Below are positions 1-6,776 of a stretch of 7,990 bases of DNA, in pieces. How positions within the stretch are numbered: position 1 is the first letter of the stretch; every line of letters starts with the position of its first letter. Source of the stretch: an uncultured Prosthecobacter sp. (GTDB lineage Bacteria; Verrucomicrobiota; Verrucomicrobiia; Verrucomicrobiales; Verrucomicrobiaceae); the NCBI GenBank assembly GCA_937941745.1, contig CALDGV010000604.1:1-7990 (forward strand), in the 5' to 3' direction. The notes under the pieces are model-generated. The model was not told the origin of the DNA and ran no database searches. It worked only from the letters and a program-made list of their open reading frames with translations. The position numbers were made by a program, and so were the translations under genes.

Positions 1-48
1 GAAGAGTTTCCGCCGTCCACTCCGTTGGTTGCTGAGCGTATTGCTGCC

Positions 49-1029
49 ATGCGTTTTCGAGTATGTCCTCCCCTTCGCCGCACTTTGTCGGCGCTTCTGC
101 TCTTGAGTGCAGGCAGTGCTGCTGCCGACAAGGGCCTGCCGATGGCTGAACTGGCTTCCGTTCAAAAGGCGGTTCAGACCCAGCTAGCCTTGGTCCGCCC
201 GGCCGTGGTGGCGATTCGCACCCACGATGGCACGGCCAGCGGAGTGATCATCAACCGCGAAGGGCTCATCCTGACGGCCGCACACGTGGCAGAAAAGCCC
301 GGCAGGGAGCTGCGCGTCGTTTTGGATGATGGGAGCACTGTGAAGGCCTCCACCCTGGGGCTCGACAAGACCACGGATGCTGCCCTGATGCAGATGCATG
401 ACACCGACCGCGCCTGGCCGCATGTACCCCTGAGCCGCGAAGTGCTTCAGGCTGTGCCGGGCACCTGGTGCTTTGCCTTGGGCCACCCCGGCGGCTTTGA
501 CAAGGAGCGCGGTGTGGTCCTGCGGGTCGGCAAGGTCATCCGGCAGACGGCCAATGCCCTGCAGACCGACTGCGTGCTCATGGGGGGTGACTCCGGCGGC
601 CCACTTTTCAATCTCCAAGGCCAGGTCATCGGCATTCACAGCCAGATCTGGGAGGAGCGTGACCACAACATGCACGTCTCCATGGCTCCCTTTCTCCGCT
701 CCTGGGAGGAGATGCAAAACAGCCTGGTCATCCGCGTCTGGGGCACCGGGAGCGGCGGCTATCTGGGCGCCGCAGTGGATACCACGCACGACGGGCGGGT
801 CGAAATCCTGCGTGTGATCGAAGGCTCACCGGCAGAGCAGGCCGGTCTGATTGCTGGAGACGTTGTCGAAGCCCTGGAAACCCGGTCCATCACCTCGACA
901 TCCCAGTTCTCCAACGCGGTGCGAGCCCGTGCAGCAGGTGACGAGATCCTGCTGAAGATTCGCCGCGGCTCTGCTGCACATGAATTGAGGGTGAAACTCT
1001 CCCAGAGACCCAAGGAGGACGAAGGATGA
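49..1029 (+). CDS. Exported HtrA/trypsin-like serine protease with C-terminal PDZ domain
   Basis: Secreted or periplasmic serine endopeptidase, probably for protein quality control or regulated proteolysis. From the ATG at 49 it is 326 aa. An Arg-rich n-region and Leu/Ala core form a signal peptide (about residues 1-26, cleavage near SAAA/D). The full catalytic triad is visible: His79 in LTAAHV, Asp110 in TTDAALM, Ser182 in GDSGGPL. The GDSGGP form is closer to trypsin than the NSGG usual in DegP. A single PDZ domain spans about residues 238-320 (SPAEQAGLIAGDVV is its typical core). The frame is open to the window's left edge and a TTG at 25 could also start it, but the ATG gives a proper signal peptide. 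No clear Shine-Dalgarno lies before it, so coupling to an unseen upstream gene is possible. Its stop overlaps the next start (ATGA). The substrate is unknown. Family assignment is secure; calling it DegP, DegQ or DegS is not. Confidence 0.9.
   Translation: MRFRVCPPLRRTLSALLLLSAGSAAADKGLPMAELASVQKAVQTQLALVRPAVVAIRTHDGTASGVIINREGLILTAAHVAEKPGRELRVVLDDGSTVKASTLGLDKTTDAALMQMHDTDRAWPHVPLSREVLQAVPGTWCFALGHPGGFDKERGVVLRVGKVIRQTANALQTDCVLMGGDSGGPLFNLQGQVIGIHSQIWEERDHNMHVSMAPFLRSWEEMQNSLVIRVWGTGSGGYLGAAVDTTHDGRVEILRVIEGSPAEQAGLIAGDVVEALETRSITSTSQFSNAVRARAAGDEILLKIRRGSAAHELRVKLSQRPKEDEG
1012..1018 (+). promoter_or_regulatory. Shine-Dalgarno site for the second HtrA-like gene
   Basis: AAGGAGG lies inside the end of the upstream protease gene, 7 nt before the ATG at 1026. 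It is the only near-consensus ribosome binding site I found in the window. It fixes the start of the second gene and, with the ATGA overlap, supports coupled translation of the pair. Confidence 0.8.
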
Positions 1030-2051
1030 GCAAACATCGTTTCCTCATCGGCCTGCTTCTGACCAGCATCGCAGCCTGGGCGGATCCCCGGCCTCAGCTT
1101 GCCCTGCAGGAGCGCACAAATGGCACGGACCTTCTGAAAGCGGTGGAGCCGGTGCTGCCGGGAGCCAGGGCTGCAGCCGCACGCATTACAGACGCCAAGG
1201 GCAGGCACGTGGCCTCTGCAGTCTGGGTCGGTGCGGACGGCTACTTCCTCACCAAGGCCAGCGAGACTCCGGAGCTCGAGAAAGGCCACATCGAGTGGGG
1301 CCAGGAACAGCACGCTGACATCCGGGAAATTCATCGGCTGCCGGCCTTGGATCTGGTGCTGGCCCAGGCCGTGGGAGTCAATGGAGTCACCCCAGCGCGC
1401 TTTGACCTAGCCTCTTCCAAGCCTGGCTACGGTCAATGGCTTGCCTCCGCAGTTCAGGGTGGTCGTGAAATCCGCATCGGTGTCATCAGTGCCCAGCCGC
1501 GCAAAATTCCCGGACTCGGTGCGGCCATGGGAATCCGGATGGGTGAACAGCCCGCGAAGGGTGGCGTGCTCATTACTGGCATCGCCGAAGATAGCCCGGC
1601 AGGCGCCGCCGGGCTGCGTGAAGGAGATGTCCTTCTCATGATTCAGGGCCAGCCAGCCACCGATGTGAAAACGGTGCATGACCTCATCAAAAAGCAGCAG
1701 CCAGGCGACCAGTTGGAGGTGCAATACCGCCGCAAGGACCGCACTGCCAAGGCCAGGGTCCGGCTGGCCAGTCGCACGAAGATCATGATGAACTGGGACG
1801 GCGAGGACTTTGCCAATGGAGGCATCTCCATCCGCACGGACAATTACGCGAGCGTGCTTCAGCACGACCTGCCGTTGAGCCCGCTCGACATGGGCGGAGC
1901 CTTGTTTGACCTCGAGGGCAAAGCGCTCGGCATCAACATCGCCCGTGTGGACCGGGTGACGACCTTCGCCCTTCCCGCCAGCGTCTTTTGGAAGGAGATC
2001 GAGCCTCTCATCGAAGCCGACCGCCATCCACCCAAGGCCCTGCGGCCCTGA
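1026..2051 (+). CDS. Exported HtrA-like pseudoprotease with an internal PDZ domain
   Basis: 341 aa with a signal peptide (about residues 1-19, cleavage near AWA/D). The protease fold is recognisable, but the catalytic His position holds Ser79 (YFLTKASE against the usual ILTAAHV) and the Ser position holds Met289 (LDMGGALF against GNSGGPLF). Only Asp109 (ALDLVLA) remains, so it should be proteolytically dead. The order of parts is unusual: first barrel and the strand matching GIVSALGR (IGVISAQPR, about 153-161), then a complete PDZ domain (about 162-248; SPAGAAGLREGDVL), then the rest of the second barrel (about 257-330; SIRTDNY, LFDLEGKALGINIAR, FALPASV), which matches the QTDA...NSGGPL...IGFAIP part of HtrA proteins. 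The PDZ thus interrupts the protease domain. Likely role: a non-catalytic partner, chaperone-like binder or regulator of the coupled upstream protease. That role is inference; the missing residues and domain order are read from the sequence. Confidence 0.85.
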   Translation: MSKHRFLIGLLLTSIAAWADPRPQLALQERTNGTDLLKAVEPVLPGARAAAARITDAKGRHVASAVWVGADGYFLTKASETPELEKGHIEWGQEQHADIREIHRLPALDLVLAQAVGVNGVTPARFDLASSKPGYGQWLASAVQGGREIRIGVISAQPRKIPGLGAAMGIRMGEQPAKGGVLITGIAEDSPAGAAGLREGDVLLMIQGQPATDVKTVHDLIKKQQPGDQLEVQYRRKDRTAKARVRLASRTKIMMNWDGEDFANGGISIRTDNYASVLQHDLPLSPLDMGGALFDLEGKALGINIARVDRVTTFALPASVFWKEIEPLIEADRHPPKALRP

Positions 2052-2061
2052 CCGACAGGCC
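2044..2061. terminator. Possible hairpin between convergent genes
   Basis: GGC(C)CTG at 2044-2050 can pair with CAGGCC at 2056-2061 around the loop ACCGA, giving six base pairs with one bulged C. It overlaps the stop codon of the pseudoprotease and fills most of the 13-bp gap before the stop of the convergent hydrolase gene. There is no T-run on either side, so an intrinsic terminator is only weakly supported. Confidence 0.25.
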
Positions 2062-2064
2062 ACC

Positions 2065-3021
2065 TCATTCCTTCAATTTGCTGATCAGGAAGTCCGCGAT
2101 GGTCTTGTGGGTGATCTCAGGTGCCCCCGGATAAACGAGCTCGCATCGGGCGCCGACTTCGCGGCAGCGCTCTTGAAGCTTCACGCCGTAGTTGGAGGTA
2201 TGCGTGGGATCCTTCTGCGCCTGACCAAGGGCGGGCGTATCGGTGTAAGCCAGATACACCGGCGGATCATCTGAGGTCACATGCTCCAAGGGGGAATACT
2301 TGCGGATCCAGGGCAGCACGGATTCACGCTTTTCCAGAAACTCCGCGAAACGTGTGTCCCGTGATTTGATGTCATTTGGATCCATGAAGCCAAACGCATG
2401 GCCACCGTAGCGGCTGTTGGGCGTCCAGGCCTTGAGCTGCTGCGGATCCAGGGAGGTCTGTGCGCCGGAAACCGCCGCGCACCAAAGGCGCGTTGACTCG
2501 CGTGCGACAGGATCGCTGCTGGCTGGATCTGCCATGTCATCATGAAAGGCCAGGTAGAGGCTGGAGCAGGCACCTGCACTGCCGCCGCTGGCACCGATGC
2601 GTTCCTTGTTGATGTTCCACTCCGATGCCTTGCTGCGGACGAACTGCAGAGCCCGTGCTGCATCCTCCAAAGGCCACTTCACCGGCGGCATCACGCCCGC
2701 CTGCTGAGCCTGCCAGGAATAACGATAATTGATGGAGACGACGGAAATGCCCGACTCCAGGCAGGCCTTGAGCTCCTTCACCCCGGCCTTGTCCCCAGCC
2801 ACCCAGCCGCCGCCATGAATGAAAAAGAGCAGTGGTGTGGGCTTGGCGGAGGTGGCTTTGTAAAAATCGAGCACTTGGCGCTCGTGGCTCCCGTAGGGCA
2901 CGTTCGCCATCGTTGGTGGACGAGGCGGCGCAGGAGGCGGCTTGATAGCTGGGGCGGATGTCTGGCTAAAAAGGGGCGCAAGACTTGCGGCGAGAGTGCA
3001 AAGGGCGACGAAGAGGCGCAT
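2065..3021 (-). CDS. Exported alpha/beta hydrolase (HSL/BD-FAE-like esterase)
   Basis: 318 aa esterase/lipase-like alpha/beta hydrolase, probably cleaving carboxylic esters such as acetyl or feruloyl groups on carbohydrates. The N-terminus is a signal peptide (about 1-20) followed by a Pro-rich linker (about 24-37). The oxyanion motif HGGGW is at 69-73 and the nucleophile elbow GGSAG places the catalytic Ser at 148. His305 (ITHKT) near the C-terminus is the probable catalytic His, and Asp261 (AYTDTP) is a candidate acid. The gene starts 28 bp after the sulfatase stop on the same strand, so the two are probably co-transcribed; such pairs fit processing of sulfated and acylated polysaccharides outside the cytoplasm. 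No Shine-Dalgarno is seen before the ATG, but the start is well supported by the signal peptide. Substrate cannot be read from sequence. Confidence 0.88.
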   Translation of the reverse strand: MRLFVALCTLAASLAPLFSQTSAPAIKPPPAPPRPPTMANVPYGSHERQVLDFYKATSAKPTPLLFFIHGGGWVAGDKAGVKELKACLESGISVVSINYRYSWQAQQAGVMPPVKWPLEDAARALQFVRSKASEWNINKERIGASGGSAGACSSLYLAFHDDMADPASSDPVARESTRLWCAAVSGAQTSLDPQQLKAWTPNSRYGGHAFGFMDPNDIKSRDTRFAEFLEKRESVLPWIRKYSPLEHVTSDDPPVYLAYTDTPALGQAQKDPTHTSNYGVKLQERCREVGARCELVYPGAPEITHKTIADFLISKLKE

Positions 3022-3049
3022 GGGAGGGAAAAGGATGGGTGTGATGAGA

Positions 3050-4411
3050 TTACTTCTTCTTTTTCGCAGCCTTCTTTTTGCCAGGCTGCCTGTCCAGCAG
3101 GGGCCAGTCGGGATGCGGCGAGCGCATCGACTGCATCAGCCCCTCCGCCCGCGCGACCAGATCAGGCTTCTCCCTGGCCAGGTCCCGTGATTCAGCGAGG
3201 TCTGTGGAAAGATCATACAACTCCACAGCCTTGGATGGGCCATTCCGGACAGCCTTCCAGTCGCCAAAGCGCACGGCCTGAAGCGAAGCGCCTTCATGCA
3301 GCTCCCAGTAAAAGGCTTCTCGCCGAGGAGCCGCACCACCTTTGAGCAGCGACACGACGGACATGCCGTCATGAGCCGACTTCAGCTCTGCTCCGGCCAG
3401 TTCAGCCGCTGTCGGCAGGTAATCCCAAAATGCCCAGGGCTCTTCACAGATGCGCCCGGCAGGCACGTGTCCTGGCCAGCGCGCGATGCCTGCCTGCCTC
3501 AACCCACCTTCATAAAGGCTGCGCTTGAAACCACGCAGCTTGCCGCCCATCGCCTGATCGAAAAGTTTTCCCACCTCCGACTTTGGATCGAAGGAGGCGC
3601 CATTGTCCCCGGAAAAGATGACCAGGGTCTTTTCATCCACCTTCAACGCTTTCAACAAGTCCAGCAGGCGGCCCACATCACGATCCAGCCTCGTCACCAT
3701 GGCTGCATAGGTTTTTTGCAGGTCAGTCCAGGGCTTGTCCTTGTAGATGCCCAGATCGTCGATCTCAAACTTACCATGCGGTAAGGTGATGGCGTGATAC
3801 AGAAAGAAGGGGCCTCCCGCGTGGGCTCTCACCCAGTCCAGCGTGTCCTTGCTGATGAGGTCCATGGCATAGGTTTTGCCGTCCAGTTCCACCCGCTGGT
3901 CATTGTTCCAAAGATAGGTTGGAAAGTAGCTGTGGGCGTGGCGCTGGCAGTTGTAGCCGTAAAAGTGGTCAAAACCGAGCTTCAGCGGACTGCCAGAAGT
4001 CTCAAATATGCCCATGCCCCACTTGCCCGTGCAGGCAGTGGCATAGCCAGCATTCTTCAGAACCTGAGCGACCGTGACCGTGCCTTGCGGCAGTGGTTTC
4101 TGCCCCTCAGGCTGAACCTCACGATTGGCCCGAATCGGGCAGTGGCCCATGTGCAGCCCTGTCATGAGAGAAGAGCGCGATGGCGCGCACACGCTGGTTC
4201 CTGAGTACAGCTGCGGGAATAGCGTACCCTCGGCAGCCATCCGGTCCAGATTCGGTGTCTGGATCAGCTTTTGCCCATAGCAACCCAGGTCACCCTGCGC
4301 CAGATCATCGCAAAGGATGAAGATGAGGTTGGGCTTTTCGGCAGCCCTGACAGCAAAGGCCCCCAGGAGCAGGAACAGGATGGAAAAACAGACGGAGCAG
4401 AGCGGTTTCAT
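3050..4411 (-). CDS. Exported type I (formylglycine) sulfatase
   Basis: 453 aa sulfatase of the alkaline phosphatase/arylsulfatase fold, removing sulfate esters, probably from polysaccharides. The signature CAPSR at 75-79 carries Cys75, which an FGE-type enzyme encoded elsewhere would convert to formylglycine. Other active-site parts are visible: Asp35-Asp36 (LCDD) and Asp269-Asn270 (SGDNGA) for the metal ion, Lys130 (TGKWGMG) and His212 (LPHGK). A signal peptide covers about residues 1-24 (cleavage near VRAA/E). The frame continues upstream to 4537, but that extension looks unlike a protein N-terminus, and the ATG at 4411 gives a clean signal peptide. The last ten residues are almost all Lys and Ala. 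It lies 61 bp downstream of the histidine phosphatase gene and 28 bp upstream of the esterase gene. Subfamily and substrate are not resolved. Confidence 0.93.
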   Translation of the reverse strand: MKPLCSVCFSILFLLLGAFAVRAAEKPNLIFILCDDLAQGDLGCYGQKLIQTPNLDRMAAEGTLFPQLYSGTSVCAPSRSSLMTGLHMGHCPIRANREVQPEGQKPLPQGTVTVAQVLKNAGYATACTGKWGMGIFETSGSPLKLGFDHFYGYNCQRHAHSYFPTYLWNNDQRVELDGKTYAMDLISKDTLDWVRAHAGGPFFLYHAITLPHGKFEIDDLGIYKDKPWTDLQKTYAAMVTRLDRDVGRLLDLLKALKVDEKTLVIFSGDNGASFDPKSEVGKLFDQAMGGKLRGFKRSLYEGGLRQAGIARWPGHVPAGRICEEPWAFWDYLPTAAELAGAELKSAHDGMSVVSLLKGGAAPRREAFYWELHEGASLQAVRFGDWKAVRNGPSKAVELYDLSTDLAESRDLAREKPDLVARAEGLMQSMRSPHPDWPLLDRQPGKKKAAKKKK

Positions 4412-4472
4412 GGTCAGCCCGAAGGAACGGACCTGGCCAGCGGTTCTGGCAGACAATGCAGGCCGCCAGGCA

Positions 4473-5012
4473 TCAGCCTTGCTTCTGGAATGCATAGACC
4501 TGCGCATGATCGGCGATGCCAAAGCGAGGCCCGACAAATCCCCGACGCAGCAGTTCCCTCCTCAGATAGATCATCACGCCAGCATGAGACACAATGAGAA
4601 GGCTGGTGCTCTGGGATTCCACCCTGTCTGCCACATCTCTCACACGCCGCATGAAATCATCACGCATGAGTCGTTGAGAGCCGTGCCCTGTCGCCCAGGC
4701 CATCCGGATCATCATGCGCCAGACAATCACTGGCAGGCGAAGTTTTCCCGTTTCAAAAGGAGCGAACTCGACCTCCCGAAGCTCTGGAAGTGTGTGGATG
4801 GCTCCTGCAAAGACGGTGCGCGCCGTGGTCTGCGCCCGCTCCAGGTCACTGCACCAGCATTGCAGCCATGCTGAATGATCGAGATCCACTTTTCGGGGCA
4901 CCACCTGGGCTGAATCGTAGCGTCGGCGCCATTCGAGCAGCTCATGGATTGTCATCCAGCCTCTGGGAAGAGGCTCCGAGACGGGAAAATGCCGCATGAG
5001 GCCGACTTGCAT
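4473..5012 (-). CDS. Histidine phosphatase family protein
   Basis: 179 aa cytoplasmic protein of the phosphoglycerate-mutase-like superfamily, which passes phosphate through a His. Arg7-His8 near the N-terminus (GLMRHF) is the nucleophile motif, with Phe instead of the usual Gly after His. [10 protein letters not shown] at 55-64 supplies the conserved Arg59, Glu80 or Glu82 (REVEF) is the likely acid, and SHAG places the second catalytic His at 143. The start at 5012 is chosen because the RHF motif then sits at the extreme N-terminus as is usual; the frame stays open to 5207, but that part overlaps the upstream gene and shows nothing recognisable. No Shine-Dalgarno is clear. It follows the proteasome-type gene by 58 bp. 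The substrate is unknown; members act on sugar phosphates, alpha-ribazole phosphate, nucleotides or phosphoproteins. Confidence 0.85.
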   Translation of the reverse strand: MQVGLMRHFPVSEPLPRGWMTIHELLEWRRRYDSAQVVPRKVDLDHSAWLQCWCSDLERAQTTARTVFAGAIHTLPELREVEFAPFETGKLRLPVIVWRMMIRMAWATGHGSQRLMRDDFMRRVRDVADRVESQSTSLLIVSHAGVMIYLRRELLRRGFVGPRFGIADHAQVYAFQKQG

Positions 5013-5070
5013 GGCTGGGGATCGGGAGGATCGCAGATGACCTTGAACATCCACCTGCTCCTTCCGCCTT

Positions 5071-5709
5071 TTATTTTCGCCCACGTACCTTCCGAGCAGC
5101 CTTTTTGGCTGATTTGACGGCTTTGAAAGGTTGTTCAGCACCTGCCAGCGGGCAGGTGAAAATCTCAAAAGGTCCCGCCGTGGAGCCATCGAACTCCGCT
5201 GCGGCATACAAGCCCGCCTTCACAATGTCGGTCACATCCTGATAGTGATCATAAACAGTCTGCATGGCACCGAGAGCGAAATCACGTCCTGAGCCCGCAG
5301 CCCAGAAACGATGAAACTGCTGTGCGGTGCGGTAGGAGTAGAGCGCAAAGATGCCGTGTGGATTGGCGATGACTCCGTAGAACTGCGTGGTTTCATATTC
5401 CTCCCCCTTGTCCGGAAGGGTGGACATGAAGTACTCGGCTTTCATCCAGTGATGCGCGTGGCGGAAGGTTTCAAAAATGCTCTCCGTGCTGGAGAAGTTC
5501 CGCGGCCGCTCTGGGTTGGAAAAGTAGCTGTTCATGACGACCAGGCTTGCCGAGGTGCCAGTGAGGCCGATGTAGCTGTCTCCAACCTTGGCGATTTTGG
5601 TCTTGTTGACGACATGATGCGCCTTCTGCCGGACAGAGCCGAGGGAACTCATGGTATCAGCGCCGATGCAGGCGACGCCATTTTTCTGGGCTACGACGAT
5701 GGTGGACAT
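5071..5709 (-). CDS. Proteasome/HslV-type Ntn hydrolase subunit
   Basis: 212 aa protein resembling HslV and 20S beta subunits, which form barrel-shaped self-compartmentalised proteases fed by an ATPase. The N-terminus MSTIVVAQKNG...GADT matches MTTIV...GDG of HslV. After Met removal the nucleophile position holds Ser rather than Thr, with Thr next. Asp18 (Met counted as 1) matches the conserved Asp17, Lys36 in NKTKI is the best match to Lys33, and Ser140 in AAGSGRD matches the conserved GSG; Asp174 and Thr177 may replace the Asp166/Ser169 pair. It is longer than HslV (about 175 aa) and ends in a basic tail (about 196-212). The frame is open to a TTG at 5766, but the ATG at 5709 gives the family's N-terminus. 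No hslU or other ATPase gene is in the window. It is divergent from the DHPS-like gene. Family assignment is good; activity and partner are unknown. Confidence 0.78.
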   Translation of the reverse strand: MSTIVVAQKNGVACIGADTMSSLGSVRQKAHHVVNKTKIAKVGDSYIGLTGTSASLVVMNSYFSNPERPRNFSSTESIFETFRHAHHWMKAEYFMSTLPDKGEEYETTQFYGVIANPHGIFALYSYRTAQQFHRFWAAGSGRDFALGAMQTVYDHYQDVTDIVKAGLYAAAEFDGSTAGPFEIFTCPLAGAEQPFKAVKSAKKAARKVRGRK

Positions 5710-5860
5710 GGATGAGGCCCGAGTGTGGACCAACTGGCTTTTGAAGCAAGCCCCCAAGGGAGACAACCCCTGGTGGAGGCTCGGTAAATGCTTGCGGGCG
5801 GCTCATTGTGACGCAGGAAGGAGCAGCATAGGAGAAACTGCCGTTTCTTGCTCGATCCAC
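5710..5860. promoter_or_regulatory. Divergent intergenic region between proteasome-type and DHPS-like genes
   Basis: These 151 bp separate two divergent start codons, so promoters for both directions should lie here. I could not pick out a convincing sigma-70 -35/-10 pair in either direction. The one visible element is the inverted repeat listed separately at 5833-5848. A coding role is unlikely: the frames that remain open across it show no conserved motif. Confidence 0.5.
5833..5848. repeat. Inverted repeat upstream of the DHPS-like gene
   Basis: AGAAAC-TGCC-GTTTCT is a perfect 6-bp inverted repeat with a 4-base spacer, ending 12 bp before the ATG at 5861. It could be an operator or a small mRNA hairpin near the translation start. 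A 6-bp repeat can arise by chance, so function is not established. Confidence 0.35.
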
Positions 5861-6727
5861 ATGATTTGGAAAGCCCGCCAACACGTCATCACCTTTCCCC
5901 GCCGCCCACTGGTGATGGGCATCGTGAACATCAACGACGACTCTTTCTGTGGTGATGGCACCCTGGATGCCAGCCAGGCGCTTGCCCAGGCTGCCCAGCA
6001 GCTAAGGGATGGAGCCGACATCATCGACATCGGCGCGGAAAGTGCCCGCACCAATCGCGGCCCCATCTCTGTCGATGAGGAAGTGGCGCGCCTCATGCCG
6101 TTCTTGAAGGCGTGGCCCGGGCTTGTAGAAAGCTTTTCCCAAGGCCCCTGGGACGATCACCAGCTATGGCCGCCGCTGCTCTCGATCAACACCTGGCGCT
6201 CCGAGGTTATCCAGGCCGTGCTTCCTCACGGCGGTGACTTGATCAACGACATCAGCGCCCTGCCTGATGACACCAACGCACGCCTTTGCGCCGAACATGG
6301 AGCCAGCCTCCTGATCATGCACAGTGTCGGGCAGCCGAAAGTGCCCCACACGCATGTGCACTACGACGACATCTGGAAAACACTGGAACGGTTTTTTGAC
6401 GAGAAGGTCGCCCTTGCTGCCAACGCCGGCCTTTCCCTGGAGCAGGTGATCCTTGATCCCGGCATCGACTTTGCCAAGCAGCGCGAAGACAACCTGGAGA
6501 TCTACCGTCACGCAGAACATTTAGGACGATGGGGCAGGCCGGTGCTGCTGCCTGTTTCGCGAAAAACGGTCATCGGGCAGGTGCTCAATCTGCCACAGGC
6601 GCTGGACCGGGATGCAGGCACTCTGGCTTGCATCTGCGCAGGCATCAGGCGTGGTTCTCAGATCTTCCGTGTGCATCACGTCAAGGCGGCAGCCCAGGCG
6701 GTGAAGGTTCTTTGGGCCGTGCAGTAA
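5861..6727 (+). CDS. folP: Dihydropteroate synthase-like protein (divergent)
   Basis: 288 aa TIM-barrel protein of the DHPS family, which joins 6-hydroxymethyl-dihydropterin diphosphate and p-aminobenzoate in folate synthesis. Motifs in order: MGIVNINDDSF (19-29; usual form GILNVTPDSF), GADIIDIGAESAR (51-63), LSINTWRSEV (107-116), LINDIS (127-132), LDPGIDFAKQ (198-207), VSRK (232-235), and RVHHV near the C-terminus (270-274). Residues equivalent to E. coli Asn22, Asn115, Asp185, Lys221, Arg255 and His257 are kept. Three positions differ: Asn110 replaces the pterin-binding Asp96, and the pABA loop STRP reads SART, changing Thr62 to Ala and Pro64 to Thr. The frame is open from 5651, but homology begins near the ATG at 5861, so that start is used. 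The symbol is given for the family; a related pterin enzyme is possible. A hairpin follows the stop, then a UbiB-like kinase gene. Confidence 0.8.
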   Translation: MIWKARQHVITFPRRPLVMGIVNINDDSFCGDGTLDASQALAQAAQQLRDGADIIDIGAESARTNRGPISVDEEVARLMPFLKAWPGLVESFSQGPWDDHQLWPPLLSINTWRSEVIQAVLPHGGDLINDISALPDDTNARLCAEHGASLLIMHSVGQPKVPHTHVHYDDIWKTLERFFDEKVALAANAGLSLEQVILDPGIDFAKQREDNLEIYRHAEHLGRWGRPVLLPVSRKTVIGQVLNLPQALDRDAGTLACICAGIRRGSQIFRVHHVKAAAQAVKVLWAVQ

Positions 6728-6746
6728 CCCTGCACAAACCGCAGGG
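6728..6746 (+). terminator. Perfect GC-rich hairpin directly after the DHPS-like stop codon
   Basis: CCCTGC (6728-6733) pairs perfectly with GCAGGG (6741-6746) around a 7-base loop and begins at the base after the TAA stop. Its place suits a 3'-end or processing element, but no T-run follows (AAGAAG comes next), so it is not a standard intrinsic terminator. Confidence 0.4.
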
Positions 6747-6756
6747 AAGAAGCAGG

Positions 6757-6776
6757 ACAGGGCCGATTGGCCGTGT
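6757..6776 (+). other. Second hairpin before the UbiB-like start codon
   Basis: ACAG-GGCC / GGCC-GTGT forms seven pairs with one G-G mismatch around the loop GATT. It ends 11 bases before the ATG at 6788 and is followed shortly by TTTT (6781-6784). It may be a weak terminator or affect translation of the kinase gene, which has no visible Shine-Dalgarno. Confidence 0.3.

Noticed and set aside
1..48. End of an upstream gene, for example a frame stopping at the TGA at 33-35
   Set aside because: Too few codons are visible to assign any protein, and the protease frame itself is open here as well.
184..789. Minus-strand open frame (201 codons) opposite the first protease gene
   Set aside because: It covers the bases encoding the His/Asp/Ser triad on the plus strand and has no family signature.
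1407..2063. Minus-strand open frame (218 codons) opposite the pseudoprotease gene
   Set aside because: The plus-strand PDZ and protease-fold signals are strong, and the antisense product shows no domain.
2542..3345. Long plus-strand open frame (267 codons) opposite the hydrolase and sulfatase genes
   Set aside because: It lies antisense to two genes with clear catalytic motifs, bridges their junction, and its translation is low-complexity Ala/Pro/Arg with no recognisable domain.
4412..4537. N-terminal extension of the sulfatase to 4537
   Set aside because: It would bury the signal peptide 42 residues inside and overlap the end of the phosphatase gene; the ATG at 4411 is far more plausible.
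5013..5207. N-terminal extension of the histidine phosphatase to 5207
   Set aside because: It overlaps the coding end of the proteasome-type gene, and the RHF motif would no longer be at the N-terminus where the family has it.
5071..5709. Naming the proteasome-type gene hslV or Anbu
   Set aside because: Ser at position 1, the extra length, the basic tail and the absence of hslU argue against plain HslV, and the N-terminus does not look like Anbu as I remember it; only the superfamily is safe.
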